Origin: Ilex aquifolium
Lineage: Eukaryota; Streptophyta; Magnoliopsida; Aquifoliales; Aquifoliaceae
Direction of reading: 5' to 3'
NCBI GenBank assembly: GCA_951799425.1
Contig: OX637393.1
Location: forward strand, 12,382,744-12,446,743
DNA length: 64,000 nucleotides
A program made the translations under genes and the position numbers. The notes under the pieces were generated by a model that did no database searches, was not told the origin of the DNA, and was given only the letters and a program-made list of their open reading frames with translations. Positions 12,130-23,742 of this stretch are shown here, one piece after another; position 1 is the first letter of the stretch, and the number at the start of each line of letters is the position of its first letter.

Positions 12130-13385
12130 TTAGCCACCCCTACTCTCGCACCATTCATTGTGTATATTGTTAGCTAGTTGGTTTTTAAATGCAGTCCATT
12201 CATTAGATGTGTCGACCATGTCGATGACATCCGACTCTATATCACCATGACCATTGGTTTGACCATCTTCTGGCAACTCATCTTCCATTGGGTCAAAAAC
12301 CATTTCATTTCTAATCAAATTATGCAACAAGCAGCAATGATTCGATTGTGTGTGCGTACTAGGTAGTGGCGAGGAGTCCTTAGGATTGCCTAGCGATTTT
12401 TAAGTAAGGTAAAACAACGTTTTATAACATTCCTAGCCATTGAATGCCTAAGGTTGAAGAGTTCCTCAGCATTACGAGGTGCAGCTGCCCCTTCGGCCCA
12501 CTGTTGCACATGGTATATTTGGCCCCTAAATGGAGCTAAGAACCCTTCCCCATTTGTGTAACCGGCATCCACTAGGTAGTAGGTGCCTACGTAGAAATTA
12601 TGGTTTTGTAAGAACACTCCTACTAACTATTAGAGAAAATAATATTAGTGGTCATACATAACTTACCCCGAGCCACTTTAAAGCCATTCCTCCTCGTTAC
12701 CGCATCTCGTAGTATCCTAAAATCAGTAGCCGACCCTTCCCAACCGGGCAAGACATAAATGAATTTCATATCTTGAGAGCACACACCAAGGACATTTGTT
12801 GAAATGTCACCATGTCTATTCCTATATCTGGCTTGGTGAACCATTGGTACCCTTGCTCTAACGTGAGTGCCATCTAGTGCACCTACGCAATTCTACAAAT
12901 AAAAAATAATGAAACAAATTATATTTTGTTACCATTCATCCAAATTCTATCCAATGACATATGAAACAATTGTAAGGTGTCGTTACCTTAAACCACCACC
13001 ACTTGTTATCTGTACAATCCTCAGTTACTGGATTGGGTCTTGTTAATAGCAGATGATGCAACTTAATAACTGACTTCAACACAGCATTGAAATGCCTACT
13101 TACAGTTTCACCTGATCTAAGAAAGTTGAACTTTATTGGCCTATTCTTCACATCATGACCCAATATATTTAGGAACATAGCCACCATTTCTTCAACGCTT
13201 ATATATCTCATGCTATTTAAGCCACCTACTTGTTTCACTAAATTACAAAGAACGCGAAAAATGTGTCTATCCATCCTTAGTTGTTCTATGCAATTAATGT
13301 CACTATCACCAATTAGACGATGCAAGTGTTCAAATTGCAATCGATGGTTGTGGTTTTGATTGTCTCTCCATTTCCCACAACACAA
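12130..13385 (-). pseudogene. PIF/Harbinger DDE transposase (broken)
   Basis: A nuclease-type transposase that would cut and paste its own element. Exon 13385-12987 ends in NKWWWFK; exon 12892-12667 continues NCVGALDGTHVRARV (first catalytic Asp) and GWEGSATDFRILRDA (second Asp). A third block from 12619 holds FYVGTYYLVDAGYTNGEGF and ELFNLRHS. The intron between blocks two and three would be only 47 bp, which is unusually short. The usual VIER motif, whose Glu I take to be the third catalytic residue, reads VIKR. A TAG replaces the expected Trp soon after (near 12390), and a one-base frameshift separates this from the C-terminal LLHNLIRNEM segment ending at 12130. The gene is therefore dead. 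Its usual partner, a SANT/Myb-like protein, follows on the same strand. Confidence 0.85.
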
Positions 13386-15231
13386 CTATAAGGACCACAA
13401 ACAAATAGAACATTACTATCATCTCTCTTCTCGTCCTATCCAACACAACAACCAAAAAAAAAAAAGTCACCTAATTATAAGGTGATTTTTTATTGAGTTG
13501 TGCAATAAAAAGTATTTTAATATTGTTGACCACTCCTCCAACAATTGCTTCTACCAAGAAAAAGTATTTTAATATTAAAATTAATAAAATCTTAGTTAAC
13601 ATCAACTATCACAAAAAATATTAAGTGAATTAACGGTACATACTATCAATTTAAAAAGATATAATACTAAAACTTAAACATAAAAATTTAATTAGTATGT
13701 TACTCAAAAAAAATAAGAAGAAGAATAAATCTTAAATAAAAAATATCAATATTAAAAATAAAAGCCTCTTTTTAGTTTTCTTTAAGCCACAAACCATATT
13801 GAGTCTTGAAATACGGTACTGAAAAATATCATTATTTCAGTATCGTAATTAGACCCGATTAAATATAGTAACTTTTTAAAACCCCTAAGAATGGATTACA
13901 TCTATGTATTATTGATGGTGAGTGTTTACATATGATTCAACCATATTTATAAGGTGGAAATAAATCAAGGTAAATATAATAATATATCACTCGTACTTAT
14001 GATAAGGTGCAAATGCACGACCTTAAAGTGCCACTAGGCCAATTGCTAACCTCAACAATTTTGTATCAGTGTTGAGATAACTAGTTTTGGACCAAAATGG
14101 GTACTGATTGTTTTACCTGATAGAATAGGTGAATACAATATTAGATTGTATCTGTTGATCATGTCTATCTTTCTTTCTCACCTATTTTGACAGTGCATAT
14201 TTCGAGAGCCAAATCATATCACACATGGTGCAAATATTTATGGAATCATTGATGATAAAAAATTAGCAGACTTAAAAACAAAAGGAAGATTAAGAAAAAA
14301 GAAAAGAAGGCACAATATTGGAATATAATATACTTACAATTGAATCTGATGTGATGTTAAAATATTGAAACAAAATTGCCAAGACCAAAAAGACAATCCC
14401 AACAATAATTCCCAATGACACGGGCCTGCAAAATACAAAAGATCATTGGTTTCTATCTTGATCAAAAGAAGCTAATGAACTAGCAGATATCATTTATAGA
14501 ACTCAATTTTTGGTAATCAGATAAAATGATGTAGCAGTCAAGTAAGCTCATCTTTTCCACTTGAAACTGACTATGTTATAAATTTCCAATAACAAAGTTT
14601 GTCAAAAAAAAATCCCTATTGCTACCACATACATGTAGTACAAATAAAATCCTTTTATGTAAAATACATTCACACATATAGGACAAAGTGACCCACAATC
14701 TATCTAAAAACTAGAATAAACTATTCAAAGCCTGCAAAAAACTTTTGTTGTGGTGTTTTTAGAACTGATAAGGCATATGAAAGTCCATCTAACCAGATGA
14801 ATCCGCACTACAAAGGTTCTAACTCAATGCAAGAACAGAAAATAAGAAACATCTAAACCATCTAAACTCTCAAATCAAATCAAACAAACTTGTAACCTCT
14901 TCCAAATGTGAAATGGGTAGTGGAGATTTTTAGTAAAAGTGCACCTGAAACCCAGTTCAAGAATGAAACACTTGTTCCTAATCCTCTACCAAATGTGAAA
15001 TGGGTACTAGCAAATCTGTTCCTATCACCCTCTGTTCGTCCCAGATCTGTTAAGATCTAGATCAGTAAAGATCTAAATATGTTCGTCAAACTCAGATTCA
15101 GACCTGTTCGTCAAAAGAGGGTGAACGAAAGCAGATCTGGTCTTCGGTGTGTGTTCTTCGTTCTGTCCAGAGAGATTGAGATAGAGAGAGAGACATAATA
15201 ATAGAGATAGAGAGAGCGATGAGAAACTTAC
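13386..15231. other. Stretch upstream of the Harbinger transposase
   Basis: Mostly AT-rich DNA without genes, apart from the GPT-like exon at 14338-14425. Small internal repeats are visible: AAAAAGTATTTTAATATT at about 13508 and 13560, and CCAAATGTGAAATGGGTA near 14902 and 14990. It may be the 5' flank or leader introns of the transposon. Confidence 0.4.
14338..14425 (-). pseudogene. GPT: Single exon of GPT/ALG7 (UDP-GlcNAc:dolichyl-phosphate GlcNAc-1-P transferase)
   Basis: An 88-bp open exon on the minus strand with a good acceptor (TTTTGCAG) and donor (GTAAGTA). It encodes a hydrophobic helix, SLGIIVGIVFLVLAILFQYF, then NITSDS. This matches, from memory, the transmembrane segment of plant GPT (ALG7/DPAGT1), the ER enzyme that starts N-glycan assembly on dolichol. 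I looked on both sides for the flanking exons and did not find them. It lies about 950 bp upstream of the Harbinger transposase start, same strand, so it may be a captured host exon rather than a working gene. It would also pass for any short membrane helix if the match is coincidental. Confidence 0.6.
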
Positions 15232-15480
15232 CTCAAGAAGAAGCTGTGTTCTTCATTCTGTCCAGCGATGTCATTTTTTTCGTCGACTCTGTGAAGAAGC
15301 TTTCACCCACAGATGCCGAAAATTGGAGGACCTCCCCAACGCCACGATCGTCTTCGCCTCTGTGTGAAGCCTTGGATGAGCTTAGCTGCCACAGGAGAAA
15401 GAGAGAAGAGGGTTCGTCTCTGGACAGAACGTGGAGAAAGAGAAAGGGGCAAATACGTCTTGAGGGGGGGTAACCAATTG
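15232..15480 (-). other. Leader-exon-like segment with splice donor
   Basis: On the minus strand this more GC-rich stretch ends at a strong donor (GAG then GTAAGTTTC) at 15232. It contains CT-rich leader sequence and short open frames, but no recognisable protein. A GA-rich tract follows inside the putative intron (15170-15218). It could be the promoter-proximal exon of the Harbinger element, of the captured GPT piece, or of an unrelated gene. No function can be assigned. Confidence 0.35.
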
Positions 15481-15636
15481 CCTGGGTTTGTAACCCAGGG
15501 GAGCTGGGTTATCTAAGACTGGCCTGTGGGGGTTAACAATCAATGGTAGTACCGGGTCAAGCGGTGACCTGGGATTTGTAGCCAATCTAAAAAATGACTT
15601 CCCAAACAAAGGTTATATGGGTCCCACTCCTATTTT

Positions 15637-17656
15637 TGTAACACCTCGCATTTTCTTTTATATAAGCATATAGATATATAGATATAGCAAATAATGGTTG
15701 TAAATATGTGGATAGGGGTATTGAAGTGTGTTTGAGCTTTGTAAATTTGAAAAGTAAAGATTTAAAATGTTAATGAAAATCATAGTTGAAATTTAGTTGT
15801 AGTGAGTGAAAATATAAAATGTTAGGTCCTATAACTTGTATTAGATAGGTTTGGTGTATAAATATGTGTTGGAGAGGTTTGTGATGGATTTGGTTAGTTT
15901 TGGAATGGATTGGAAATGGAAAACAAAAGAAATAGGCAAAACTGGGAAATTGGTACCGGTACTGGGTACCGGTACTGAATGGTACCGGTACTGAGTACCG
16001 GTACCCCGATTCCAGAAGGTTTCTTGTACCGGTACTGGGTACCAGTACCATCCGTCTGACGCCCGCTAAACAGTTAAAAGTCGGGATTTTTGTGTTATAA
16101 AACCCATCCCACATCCCATTTGCCCCATTTCTTCATCTCCCTCTTACCCTAACTCTCCTAGAAACCCTTAGAGAGAAAGAGAGAGAGAGAAAACTCAAGA
16201 TCAAAAGCAAAGACAAAGGGTTCACAAGTGATCCAAGACTCAAACCCTAGGTTTCTTCAAGAGCATAAGGTAGGGGATTTCTTCTTTTTCTCTTACATTG
16301 ATGTTAGGGTTAATAAATATGTATGTTTTGATTCTTAATGATATGTATTTGCTATGGCTCCATTGTTTCTTGATTCTTGTCCAATTGTTAACATGTTTTA
16401 CACAAATCCCTCTTTTGGTTTGAAAAAACCCTAGTTTTCAAGAGTGATGGGTTTTCCTTTTGAACTCTTCCTTGATTCTTGATTTCAAAACCATAGTGTT
16501 TTGTGTTGAGTAATAAAATGATATTGTTGTGATTTCTTGCATTTTTCTTGGTTGGTTATTGAAAATGTCAAATGCTTAATTTGGGGATTTTGAAGATATA
16601 ATTGTAAATTGTGGAATTGGATTTGGTATTGTATCTCTTATGAGTGTGGGATGACCATGGGTGGCCTTTGACGAGATATCGTAGAGTGGGTAGACGTGTT
16701 GCTTGCTCCGTGTGGGTTGACATTTCTCCTACCACTCGTAGTGGGGTTAGTGCTTTGGTAAGACTAAACCACTATTGCTCACGGGTGCCGTGTAAGAGGG
16801 TTAGTATACTAATGCCTGGGTTGGATACGTCACTGCCATTGGTGTGGCATACGCCCTTCCTAAAGGATGGATATCTTTGATAAGATTTGTGTGGGTGTGT
16901 GTGGGTTAGATATTACTCAATGTGTCGATTCATGGGGTGTGCCTTACATCATGTTTGAGATACATATACATATTGATGGATTGTTGTATTGTTGTGGAAA
17001 ATGGTTTCCTACAAGGACTTGTGGGAGTATGGGATTCCACAAGGTCTTGTGGGAAAATGGTTTATATTTTGGAAAATGGATATGTCTTGGATCTTGGTTT
17101 CTTTTACTGTTTATGTAAATTACTGTTGCTACTTAAACTTGAGATCCATTTTAAAATGTCCCTGTTTTACTTCAAAGATTATGTATGCTATTTGCAAAAA
17201 AAATGAGACCGGCCATTTTATATGTTTTCATAAACCTTGTTTGAGTTTGGGAAGATTTGGCTACAGAGCTTCGTGCTCATCCCCTACAAATTACATTTTT
17301 CAGATTTGGCTTTAGAGGAAGAGCTCGGTGTGAATGAGCCGGGCCTTGGGGAAGCTTCCTTGGAGGGGTACTTAGATCCCGAATGGGACAACTAGAGATA
17401 TAGCTTCTTTTGTACTAGACTAGGTTATTCATTTTGAACCTTGTAAATTCTAGTTTTCTTTTGTAATCCCGCTGCGCTACATTATTGGATTTTTGAGATG
17501 TAAATGCCATGGTTGGGCATATTCTTTTGGATAATGATGTAAATATTTTATGGATGCTGAATGAAGTTTAATTTATTTATGGATGATATTTAGTGCTCTC
17601 ATGATGTGAATGTTTTAGAATGTAATGCCGTCCAGGGTTGTATTTGGGGCGTTACA
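15637..17656 (+). mobile_element. Solo LTR 1 (2020 bp)
   Basis: Begins TGTAACACCTCGC and ends GGGGCGTTACA, flanked by a perfect 5-bp duplication ATTTT at 15632-15636 and 17657-17661. There is no internal retrotransposon sequence, so it is a solo LTR left by recombination. A TATAAAA at 16096 is followed by a GA-rich leader and a possible splice donor (AAG then GTAGGGG, near 16270), giving plus orientation. The TGTAACACC...GGCGTTACA ends resemble those of plant Ty3/gypsy LTRs (from memory). Related copies are at 17915-21081 and 27828-28343. Confidence 0.9.
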
Positions 17657-17914
17657 ATTTTATCCTATCCAACTAGTGGATAACCACCTTTAACCCACTA
17701 TCCAAACACCTCCAATGAATTTTGAACTGGGATGAAAATTATAAGTCAGTGTATTTTAGATTTTGTTTTTTTTTTTGATATTAAGTATAAGCTTAAACAT
17801 TTTAACGTTTCTTCTACATCACTCAGCCTAAATAGGGGTGTCCATGGGCCGGACCGGGTTAGGCATGTGAAATTTTTTCGGGCCGGGCCTGGGGAGTGTA
17901 GGCCCAAACCTTTA

Positions 17915-20900
17915 TGTCAACCCCCACATTCTTATCTTTATATAGCAACGTAATTATTTTTGGAATGCTAATATATGTGATGATGTATGCATGAACTAAA
18001 TAGATTGTAAGAGTAGAAATAAAAATTTTAGGCGAGGTAATAGGGTATGTATTGGAAGCTAGGAAGTATTCCGGAGTGAAAGCACACTTTAGAGAAAATT
18101 TGGGTATAAAGGATTTTGGACACTACCTAGTATTTGGACCATAACTCTTTACCCTGATGTCCATTTGAGCTAAACTTTTTTACATTAGATACTAGACTTC
18201 CAGGGCTACAAAAGTGTGTTTCACGAAAATTCTCCAAATCGACCTCTAAACAGGCCAAAACTTCACTGGAAGTTTCAGCAAAAATTGGGAGTCTGTTCGA
18301 ACGTGAATAGACGTTCAAACGACGGTTCGTCGCAGTACTTTTGTGTCTGATAGAGCTCTGATGAAAAGTAAAAGTATTGGAAGCAACTAACGTTCAAATG
18401 CCAAAATGACGTTCGAACGTGAATCAATAATTTGCACTATTGACGTTCGAATGCCAAATGATGTTCGAACATGAGTTACGAATTCTGACTTTCAGATTCG
18501 CGCACAGGGGACCATTTCACCCCCTATAAATACTTAAGGACACCTCCATTAGCCCCATTTCAACATTTCTAACCCTAGAAAGTTCTAGAGAGGAAGAAGG
18601 AAAGAGAAAAACACAAGATCAAGGAGGATTTTCACATTGAAGTGGATCAAAATCTCAAATTCTTCACACAAAACTAAGGAAGAAGGTAGGGGTTTCTCCT
18701 CACTCTGGTTCATTGAGGCTAGGGCTTATATATGTATATGTTTTGACTATAAATCTTAGATATATGTTATGGAATCATTATTTCTTGATGCTCTTGCAAA
18801 TATTACTGATGATGCACAAAATTGTCTTTGACAAGATCAACAGTCAAGTATGAGTAATGATGCAATTAACAAGCAATCAATGGCAATCAAGGAACTAAAA
18901 CAGTAAACAACAGATCAACACAAAGATTTATAGTGGTTCGGTCTCGGATGACCTACTCCACTCTCGGGAATGGCAGCGGTGGCCTGGTGTTCTTTATTGA
19001 TGAATAAGAGTCGCCAGAGGAGTATTCTCCGGGAGTATTACAGTGCTTGGAGAGAGAGAGGGAACAAGGTGAGTAGTGAAGCATGTAAAGTACTGGAGGC
19101 GTTGGAGGCATCTCTTTACCCTTGAGGGGGCTTACATTATATAGCTAGGGTAATACGGTGACGTGAGGAAGAGGTCTTCCACTATTTTGGTAAGTACAAT
19201 CATGGTAAGAGTAGACCTCTTTGGTAAGCACAGTTAAGGTAGGAATAGATCTTCGTATCCCGACATTCTCTCCCTCGTGCTCCTATTCAGTCGGAGGAAA
19301 GTTTGATGTTGAGCTTGGACTTTGAGTTCGAATGGGCTGAACTTTGAATCGGAGTACTAAGGCAAGAGGGGCAAGAAGGGGAGGCGCCTAAGGGGCCTGG
19401 CTAGTGGCGCCCAAGGGGCTGCCATGCATGGCGCCCAAGGGTTGTCATGCCCTCTTGGGTGTTTGCCTTGGGGCTTAGGTGTTAACCTCTTGATGTCTTC
19501 TTGGACTTGGATTATCATGGGATGAAGAGAAGGCAAATGAAGAGGTTGAGGAGGAGTAGGGGAACTCATCCATTGGGCGGCGCCCAAGGGTGGCACCTAG
19601 TGGGCGGCGCCCAAGGGCTTGGGTGGCCTCTTCATGTGGCGCCCCTTGGTCTCCCTTGGTGCCTTCACCTCTTCTCCACTCTCCATAGATGGGTTGATCC
19701 GGCTTAATGGGCTTTGGCGACTTGGACTATTTCTTGGGCCTTTTAGTATTCAGGTCTTTCTCGACTTATTTTTATCAGGCTTGACCCAGTCGAATTTGGG
19801 CTCATCAATTACCATGTTTTGAAGGAAGCTATGGTGGAATAACTATGAAATCTCTTTCTCTTGTCTTGAAAACCCTAATTTTCAAGAAAAATGGGTTTTC
19901 TCTCAATATTCATTTGTTCTTGATTTCAAAACTCTAGTGCTTTGTATTGAACAATAAAATGGTTTTTTTGATGATCTCTTGCATATTTTCTCAAATTGTT
20001 CTATTGGAATAATACATGTGAAATTTGGGGATTTTTGGATTTGCTTGTGATTTGAGGAAATAGGTTTGTGTTGTATCTCTTGTGGATGTTTGGATGACCA
20101 TGGGTGGCCGTTGACCGGGTATCGTAGAGTGGGTAGATGCGTTTCTTACTCTGTGTGGGTTTGAATTTTTCCTACCACTCGTAGTGGGGTTGGTGTCTTG
20201 TGAGGACCAAATCACTATTCGCTCACGTGGTACTGAGGCAAAGGGTTAGTATACTATTTCTGGGTTGGATTCGTCACTGCCAATGCGTTGGTATACGCCC
20301 TTCCTAAAGTTGGATATCCTTGCGAGAATTGAGTGTGTGTGTGTGGACCAGGATATTCTGAATGTGTTTATTCATGCGATGTCTTACATCATACCTGAGA
20401 TACATAATGTGATTACAGATACAAGTTGTGGTTTGAGATACATTGTGGGAAATGATACAAATGGTGGGTTATTGTTTATTGTTGGGAATTGGTTTTATTT
20501 CTTCATTTAAATTATTGTTATTGCTTACACTTGAGATCGGATGAATTGTCACTGCTTTCTTTCAAAAATTATATATGATATTTGTAAAATGAGACCGACT
20601 TATTTTATATGTTTTCTAAACCTTGTTCGAGTTTGAGAGGATTTTTCTACAGAGCTTAGTGCTCACCCCCTACAAACTATATTTATTTTCAGATTTCGGT
20701 TTAGAGGCAGAACTCGGAGTTGATGAGCAGGTAGCTTGGGAAGCTCAATTGGATGGAAGCGTGGATCCCGAGGGGGATGTCTAGAGTTGATATCTCTATG
20801 TTCTAGACTAGGAGATTCATTTTGAGATAATGTTCATGTTAATATTTTCTTTATTCCGCTGTGAGATAATAGTTTGACATATTCTTTTGGGTGTAATTGC

Positions 20901-21081
20901 CATAGTTTGACATATTCTTTTGGATGTAATGACCATGGTTTGTCATATTCTTTTGGATGATGTTGTAGATATTATGGATGATGAATGAAATTTTCTTTAC
21001 TTATGGATCTTATTAGTTGCTCTCATGATGTGAATGATTTTAAATAGTAATGTCGTACAAGGGGGATTTTGGGGCGTTACA
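17915..21081 (+). mobile_element. Solo LTR 2 (same family as solo LTR 1), itself interrupted
   Basis: Begins TGTCAACCCCC and ends GGGGCGTTACA, with a perfect 5-bp duplication CTTTA at 17910-17914 and 21082-21086. It aligns along its length with solo LTR 1, including a TATAAATA at 18525, the GA-rich leader and the repeated ACCACTCGTAGTGGGGTT segment. It is about 1.0 kb longer because of the insertion at 18807-19807. It lies inside the outer hAT-type element. Confidence 0.9.
18807..19807. mobile_element. LTR-like element (1001 bp) nested in solo LTR 2
   Basis: Starts TGATGATGCAC and ends GGGCTCATCA, flanked by a perfect 5-bp duplication ATTAC (18802-18806 and 19808-19812). TG...CA ends plus a 5-bp duplication indicate an LTR-type insertion, most simply a solo LTR of a different family. 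It carries a TTTATAGTGGTTCGG motif of a kind common in plant LTRs. It is more GC-rich than its surroundings in the GGCGCCCAAGGG repeats near 19420-19620, and has no convincing coding sequence. Confidence 0.8.
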
Positions 21082-21428
21082 CTTTACCCAAATAAGTTAT
21101 CAGGCGGGCCGCGCTGGACTTTGGGTAGGAGTAGACTATCCGCAGCCCAACTTGTGAGCCTATTGGGCGGGCCTGTGGGAGGGCTTACAAGACGGGTCTG
21201 CTCGCGGACTTTTTATATACAACTTCATTTAAAAATAATAAATATTTTTATAACTTAATATTTGTATAAATTATATTTTTGAATTAAAAATAGAGTCAAA
21301 ATAGATAAAAATAAAATAATGAATAATTTTATTTTTGATTAGGGGATGAACTACATCTAATAGAATGATGAATACGTCCCAACTAGGTTGACACTTACTC
21401 ACTTATCTATCATTTGTATTACTCTACC

Positions 21429-23000
21429 TAGGGGTGTCAAACGTGTCGGGTTAAACGGTTACGTGTTGTAAACCCGTACACGACACGTTTAGTAAACGGG
21501 TAAAAAATTGAAACATGAACACGAACCGTTTAATAAACGGGTAACACGACACGACTCGTTTAACACGTCTAATTTTAAATGAGTCGGGTTGGGTTGGGTC
21601 GGGTTAACACGATAAACCACTCGTTTAACCCATTTACCACCTTTTTGACCCATTTAACACGATAAACCACTTGTTTGACCTATTTACTTGTTTATTTAAA
21701 AATGTTATATAACTTTATAAAACTAACAAACTAACACAAATAAATGTGATATTTAGAGATACCACAACATATTACAAAATACAAATTACAATCCAAAATA
21801 ACCAAATTCCACCACCAACCATATTACAAATCATAAATACAATCTGAAATAATACAATTACACCAAATAATAATCATATTACAAACCACAATCCCCAACA
21901 ACCACAAATTCCATGATTCACAAAATCCCGTGAAAGAGATCAAATCTCCACCTCCACTTGACAACGAACAGATTCAACAACCACGAGCAAATTCAATAAC
22001 CACTTCCCATGCCCTACATAAATTAAAATGAAATATTATATAAAATTAATAATTAAATAGTCTCATAACTAGATAAGTAACAAAAGATTTACTGTGGTTA
22101 GCGACTCAAGCTTCAGCCGTTCGGTTCAGCGTAGATGGAGAGATGATCAACACCAAAGCTTAGAGAGAGAGAGGGAGAGAAAGAGAGAAAGAGTGGAGGC
22201 GCAACACCAAAGCTTCAGGCTTTAGCCATTCAGTGTAGATGACTGCCCATCCACCAACCCCCCAAAAAATTAACTCGAGGTCACAAATTTATGCCAAAAC
22301 CAAGAACAAATTAGACAACTGCCCATCCACCAACCCCCTCCAAAAATTACCACGCCTATACAGATGTGGATAGAAGATGAGATATGTTCATAGAAATAGC
22401 TCTCTGAAAAATCACTACATGTTTGGTGAATGTAGCAAAGTCATCAGACACATTTCAGGCTCAAATCAGCTTTATATTAGACGATCTAATGAGCCTAACA
22501 ACTACTAGAAGTAAAGTTCCAATCAGAGGTCCATATCTCTCCATCCATGCTACATAAATAATTTTTTTTAAAAAAACCCAGGAAAAAAAATCGAAAAAAT
22601 GAAAATCTTTGCAGATGAAAACCAAGCATAAAATCAAAGATTCTCCAAAATAAAAATAAAAATTCCAGAAACCCAAAACACCATAATTTGAAATCGACAA
22701 AGCAACAACAAAATCTGAAAACTTACAAGCTAAATCGTAGCAGATTGAGCTATAAATCTACGGTCACAACCTGAAAACAAAAAAAAAAAAAAACATAAAC
22801 CAACTTTCAGAAATGATCAAAAGAATCACAGCTCCCTCTTTCTCGTTCTCTCTTTCTTTAGAGGGAAAAAAATAAGGAAGAGACTCAGAATAGACACATT
22901 TCAGGCTCAAAAATACAGATCTGAAATGTCTAAAGATTTACCGTGGTCAGCGACTCAAGCTTCAGCCGTTCAGTTCAGCGTAGATGCAAAGAGCTTGGAG

Positions 23001-23035
<35 letters not shown>

Positions 23036-23361
23036 GTGGAGGCGCAACACCAAAGCTTCAGGCTTTAGCCATTCAGTGTAGATGAAATTAGATTAGGGTT
23101 AGGGGAAAATAACTTTATATATTTTCTGTGTAGTTGTCATTAAAAAAAAATTGGTTAAATTTTTTAAAATAATAATTATTTTTTTATTATATTAATTTTT
23201 TTAAACGGGTAAACGGGTTATGAACGGGTTGACATGTCTCACCCGAACACGACCCGTTTATTAAACGTGTTAAATGTGTTAACACGTTTATCACCAAAAC
23301 CCGGTTAATCCGTGTCGATTAGTGTCGGTTAATCGTGTCGTGTTGGATTTTGATAGACCTT
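21429..23361. mobile_element. Inner hAT-type non-autonomous element
   Basis: Left end near 21431 reads GGGGTGTCAAACGTGTCGGG and the right end is TTTTGATAGACCTT, an imperfect inverted repeat. TCTACCTA (21423-21430) and TCTACCAT (23362-23369) are a likely 8-bp target duplication. The subterminal regions are packed with ACACGACACG and AAACGGGTTA words in both orientations, as is typical for hAT-type MITEs. The interior carries a direct duplication (22082-22240 against 22934-23085) and a GA-rich, leader-like stretch, so it may hold captured sequence. No protein is recognisable. Confidence 0.6.
22082..23085. repeat. Direct duplication of a leader-like segment
   Basis: A segment of about 150 bp, starting GATTTACYGTGG, containing GCGACTCAAGCTTCAGCC and a GA tract and ending CCATTCAGTGTAGATGA, occurs at 22090-22240 and again at 22928-23085. 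A CCCATCCACCAACCCC word is repeated at about 22244 and 22321, and CACATTTCAGGCTC at 22449 and 22897. It lies inside the inner hAT-type element. Confidence 0.7.
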
Positions 23362-23742
23362 TCTACCATTTAAAATGTGTATGCTTAATATATTGAAAAG
23401 AAAATAATATATTATTTATAGTATCTAAATTTTTAAAACTTCAAATTTCGACATTGGGAAACTTATTTCAAAATTTCAAATTTAATGGTTTAAAAGTATA
23501 ACTTTTTTTCAAAGGAAGAGTGGACAGACTATTGGGGGTCAGGTTTTAATGAGTTTTTTTGGACGGTCTATTGGGCCGGGCCTCGGACCGGGTAATGGGT
23601 TTGGGGACAAACCCAAGTCCTCTTTTTAAGGATATTGGGTTCGGGCTCGGGCGGGCCAACTATCGGACCTATCGGGTTTCGGGCCTATTTTCTTGGGAGG
23701 GATAACGGGACCCATGGGTAACCCGACCCATGAACACCCCTA

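Larger units (their letters stand above)
17833..23742. mobile_element. Outer hAT-type non-autonomous element, split by nested insertions
   Basis: Left terminus TAGGGGTGTCCATGGG, right terminus CCCATGAACACCCCTA (imperfect inverted repeats). The flanking 8-bp sequences are AGCCTAAA (17825-17832) and AGCCTAAC (23743-23750), matching at 7 of 8 positions. Eight-base duplications and TAGGGGTG-type ends fit the hAT superfamily. Removing the two nested insertions leaves about 0.8 kb without coding sequence. Remaining host pieces are 17833-17914, 21082-21428 and 23362-23742, all rich in GGGCC/GGCCC words. Confidence 0.75.
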
